A stretch of DNA of 64,000 bases from Streptomyces sp. SID12501. GTDB lineage: Bacteria; Actinomycetota; Actinomycetes; Streptomycetales; Streptomycetaceae. Positions 62,983 to 64,000 of this stretch are shown piece after piece. Within the stretch, counting starts at the first letter, position 1. Each line of letters starts with the position of its first letter. The position numbers were made by a program, and so were the translations under genes. The DNA is taken from NCBI RefSeq assembly GCF_010550245.1, contig NZ_JAAGLU010000033.1, positions 52,792 through 116,791 on the forward strand. The letters run 5' to 3'. Below the pieces are notes generated by a model, which saw only the letters and a list, made by a program, of their open reading frames with translations, searched no databases and had not been told where the DNA came from.

Positions 62983-63462
62983 GCAACAGCCTTACCGCGC
63001 CCGGGTGTTGGAGGACATCGCCACAGGTGGACCGATCACCGGCACACGCCGAGGAGCCCTCGCCCGCCGTCGCACCCCGGCGGGGGCGAGGGCCGCGCCG
63101 GGGGCACCGCCCTGTCGCCCCGGGACACTCCGTTCGCCGGCCGAGCGGTGGCCCGGTAGTGACCGGCCCGGTCAGCGGCGCGGGCGCCATGAACGAGTTC
63201 TGACCAGTTCTGACGAGGTCTGTCGGACACGATTACCGCAGGGCAGGGGACGATCCGGGCAGAAGCCCCGGTGCCGCGGACTGGTTCCCGTTCGGTGGGT
63301 GTCAACCCGTAGAGTGACGCTTCACGCAGGGAGGAGCCACCGCGCGCGGAGGTACGCGCACGGATGGCCGCCCGCCCGCGCGGGTATGCCTGCCCGGGAC
63401 GGCCGCGTCCCGCGCCGCACGGACTCCGCGGCCCTGCGCCGGTACGAGGAAACGGGGGGTGC
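62983..63462. other. Intergenic region with a terminator-like hairpin
   Basis: This 480-bp stretch has no supported gene. A 9-bp perfect GC-rich stem (63057-63065 with 63084-63092) probably ends the glnA4 operon. GTTCTGAC occurs twice at about 63196-63212. The last part holds the ribosome site of the next gene. Confidence 0.45.
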
Positions 63463-64000
63463 ATGAGCACGGAAGCGCGGCGCACCTCCGTTCCCCCGCG
63501 CCCGGCCACCCCTCCACCACCGACCGGGCCGCCGGTCACGGACGGTACGGGCGGCACGGCCGAGAACGCGCCGGACACCGGCAGGAACGGCGCCGGGAGC
63601 GACGGCCGGGAGCCTGGCGCGACCAGCGACGCGGCGAGCGTGTCAGGGCGTACGCCCGGTGCACCTGGTACGGCCGCCGGCCCCGGGCCTTCCGGCGCAC
63701 CGGCGGCGCACGCGGCGACGCCGACGCCGAACACCGCGACAGACGCTGCCCCACCCCGGTTCCCGCACCTGCGTGCTCCCTCCCGGGAGGCCGGCGACCC
63801 CATAGCCCCGCCCCCGCCGCCCTCCTCGGCCAGGCTCCCCGACGAGCCCCCGGTCGGCCGAACCTCGGTGCCGCCGCGCCCCCGGCCCGACCTGCCGCCG
63901 CGCCCGGCCCACCAGCCGCCCGTGGCGCCCTGGCGCCCGAGCGCCGTCGCCGACGCCGAGTTGGAGATCACCAGGCGCCTGCGCAAGGCGCCTCCACAGC
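63463..64000 (+). CDS. Proline/alanine-rich protein, N-terminal part (3' end outside window)
   Basis: An open frame of 179 codons continues past the window edge. It starts with ATG close after GGGGGG. The visible part is Pro/Ala/Thr/Gly-rich and disordered, with a repeated TSVPPRP unit (near residues 8 and 135) and PPRP/PRP motifs. Its final residues turn helical and charged (DAELEITRRLRKAPP). This looks like the cytoplasmic leader of a larger, perhaps membrane, protein. No family can be named. Confidence 0.6.
   Translation, partial: MSTEARRTSVPPRPATPPPPTGPPVTDGTGGTAENAPDTGRNGAGSDGREPGATSDAASVSGRTPGAPGTAAGPGPSGAPAAHAATPTPNTATDAAPPRFPHLRAPSREAGDPIAPPPPPSSARLPDEPPVGRTSVPPRPRPDLPPRPAHQPPVAPWRPSAVADAELEITRRLRKAPPQ

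Overview
The window is chromosomal DNA from a high-GC actinomycete, almost certainly a Streptomyces. The evidence is extreme G/C bias at third codon positions, frequent GTG and TTG starts, a complete Pup-proteasome locus, a five-gene conservon ending in a CYP157-type P450, rare TTA codons, and the common Streptomyces intergenic repeat ending in a GACGGGCTG-type motif. Most of it is conserved core chromosome. Gene order from about 5 to 30 kb (RecB-type nuclease, TrmI, Mpa/ARC, Dop, Pup, PrcB, PrcA, PafA, PafB, PafC, TatA, TatC, HelY) matches the arrangement known across actinobacteria.

Layout. 0-4.1 kb: the end of a HAD phosphatase and two tandem peptide-type ABC binding lipoproteins. 4.2-9.7 kb: an orphan LuxR-type response regulator, a RecB-type nuclease, a site-2 protease, TrmI, a secreted protein and a ferredoxin. 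10-24 kb: the pupylation/proteasome region, with a phage-type endonuclease VII gene lodged between pup and prcB, a LacI/MFS pair between prcA and pafA, two FKBP rotamases, and the WYL regulators PafB/PafC. 24.3-29.8 kb: Tat export and the HelY helicase. 30-37.7 kb: a urea carboxylase/allophanate hydrolase operon and its TetR regulator. 38-42.7 kb: a conservon (cvn9/rar type). 42.8-47.7 kb: an RluA-type pseudouridine synthase, then a poorly conserved-looking insert with an SDR, a class I terpene synthase and a probably frameshifted gene. 47.7-53.8 kb: an APC permease, a siderophore-interacting protein with an iron box, a 5'-3' exonuclease, and a TnpB-like gene beside a betaine-transporter remnant. 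54-64 kb: HTH-cupin, BtuF-like, TDT exporter and LysR genes, then a GlnA4-type glutamylation cluster (GATase, FadR-type regulator, glutamine-synthetase-like ligase, ALDH, SDR) and the start of a proline-rich protein.

Regulatory links visible in the sequence. Five sites matching the LexA-independent RecA-NDp promoter (TTGTCRGTG-N8-TAnnnT) precede the RecB nuclease, tatA, HelY, the RluA-type synthase and the 5'-3' exonuclease. Their known activator in mycobacteria, PafBC, is encoded in the same window. In two of these the start codon lies exactly 7 nt after the -10 box, implying leaderless DNA-damage transcripts. A 28-bp perfect palindrome between the urea operon and its TetR gene recurs as a half-conserved copy in front of the APC permease 12 kb away, so the transporter probably belongs to the urea regulon. 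A roughly 100-nt multi-stem structure overlaps the 3' end of the TnpB-like gene, just after the last RuvC residue, where a guide (omega) RNA would be expected.
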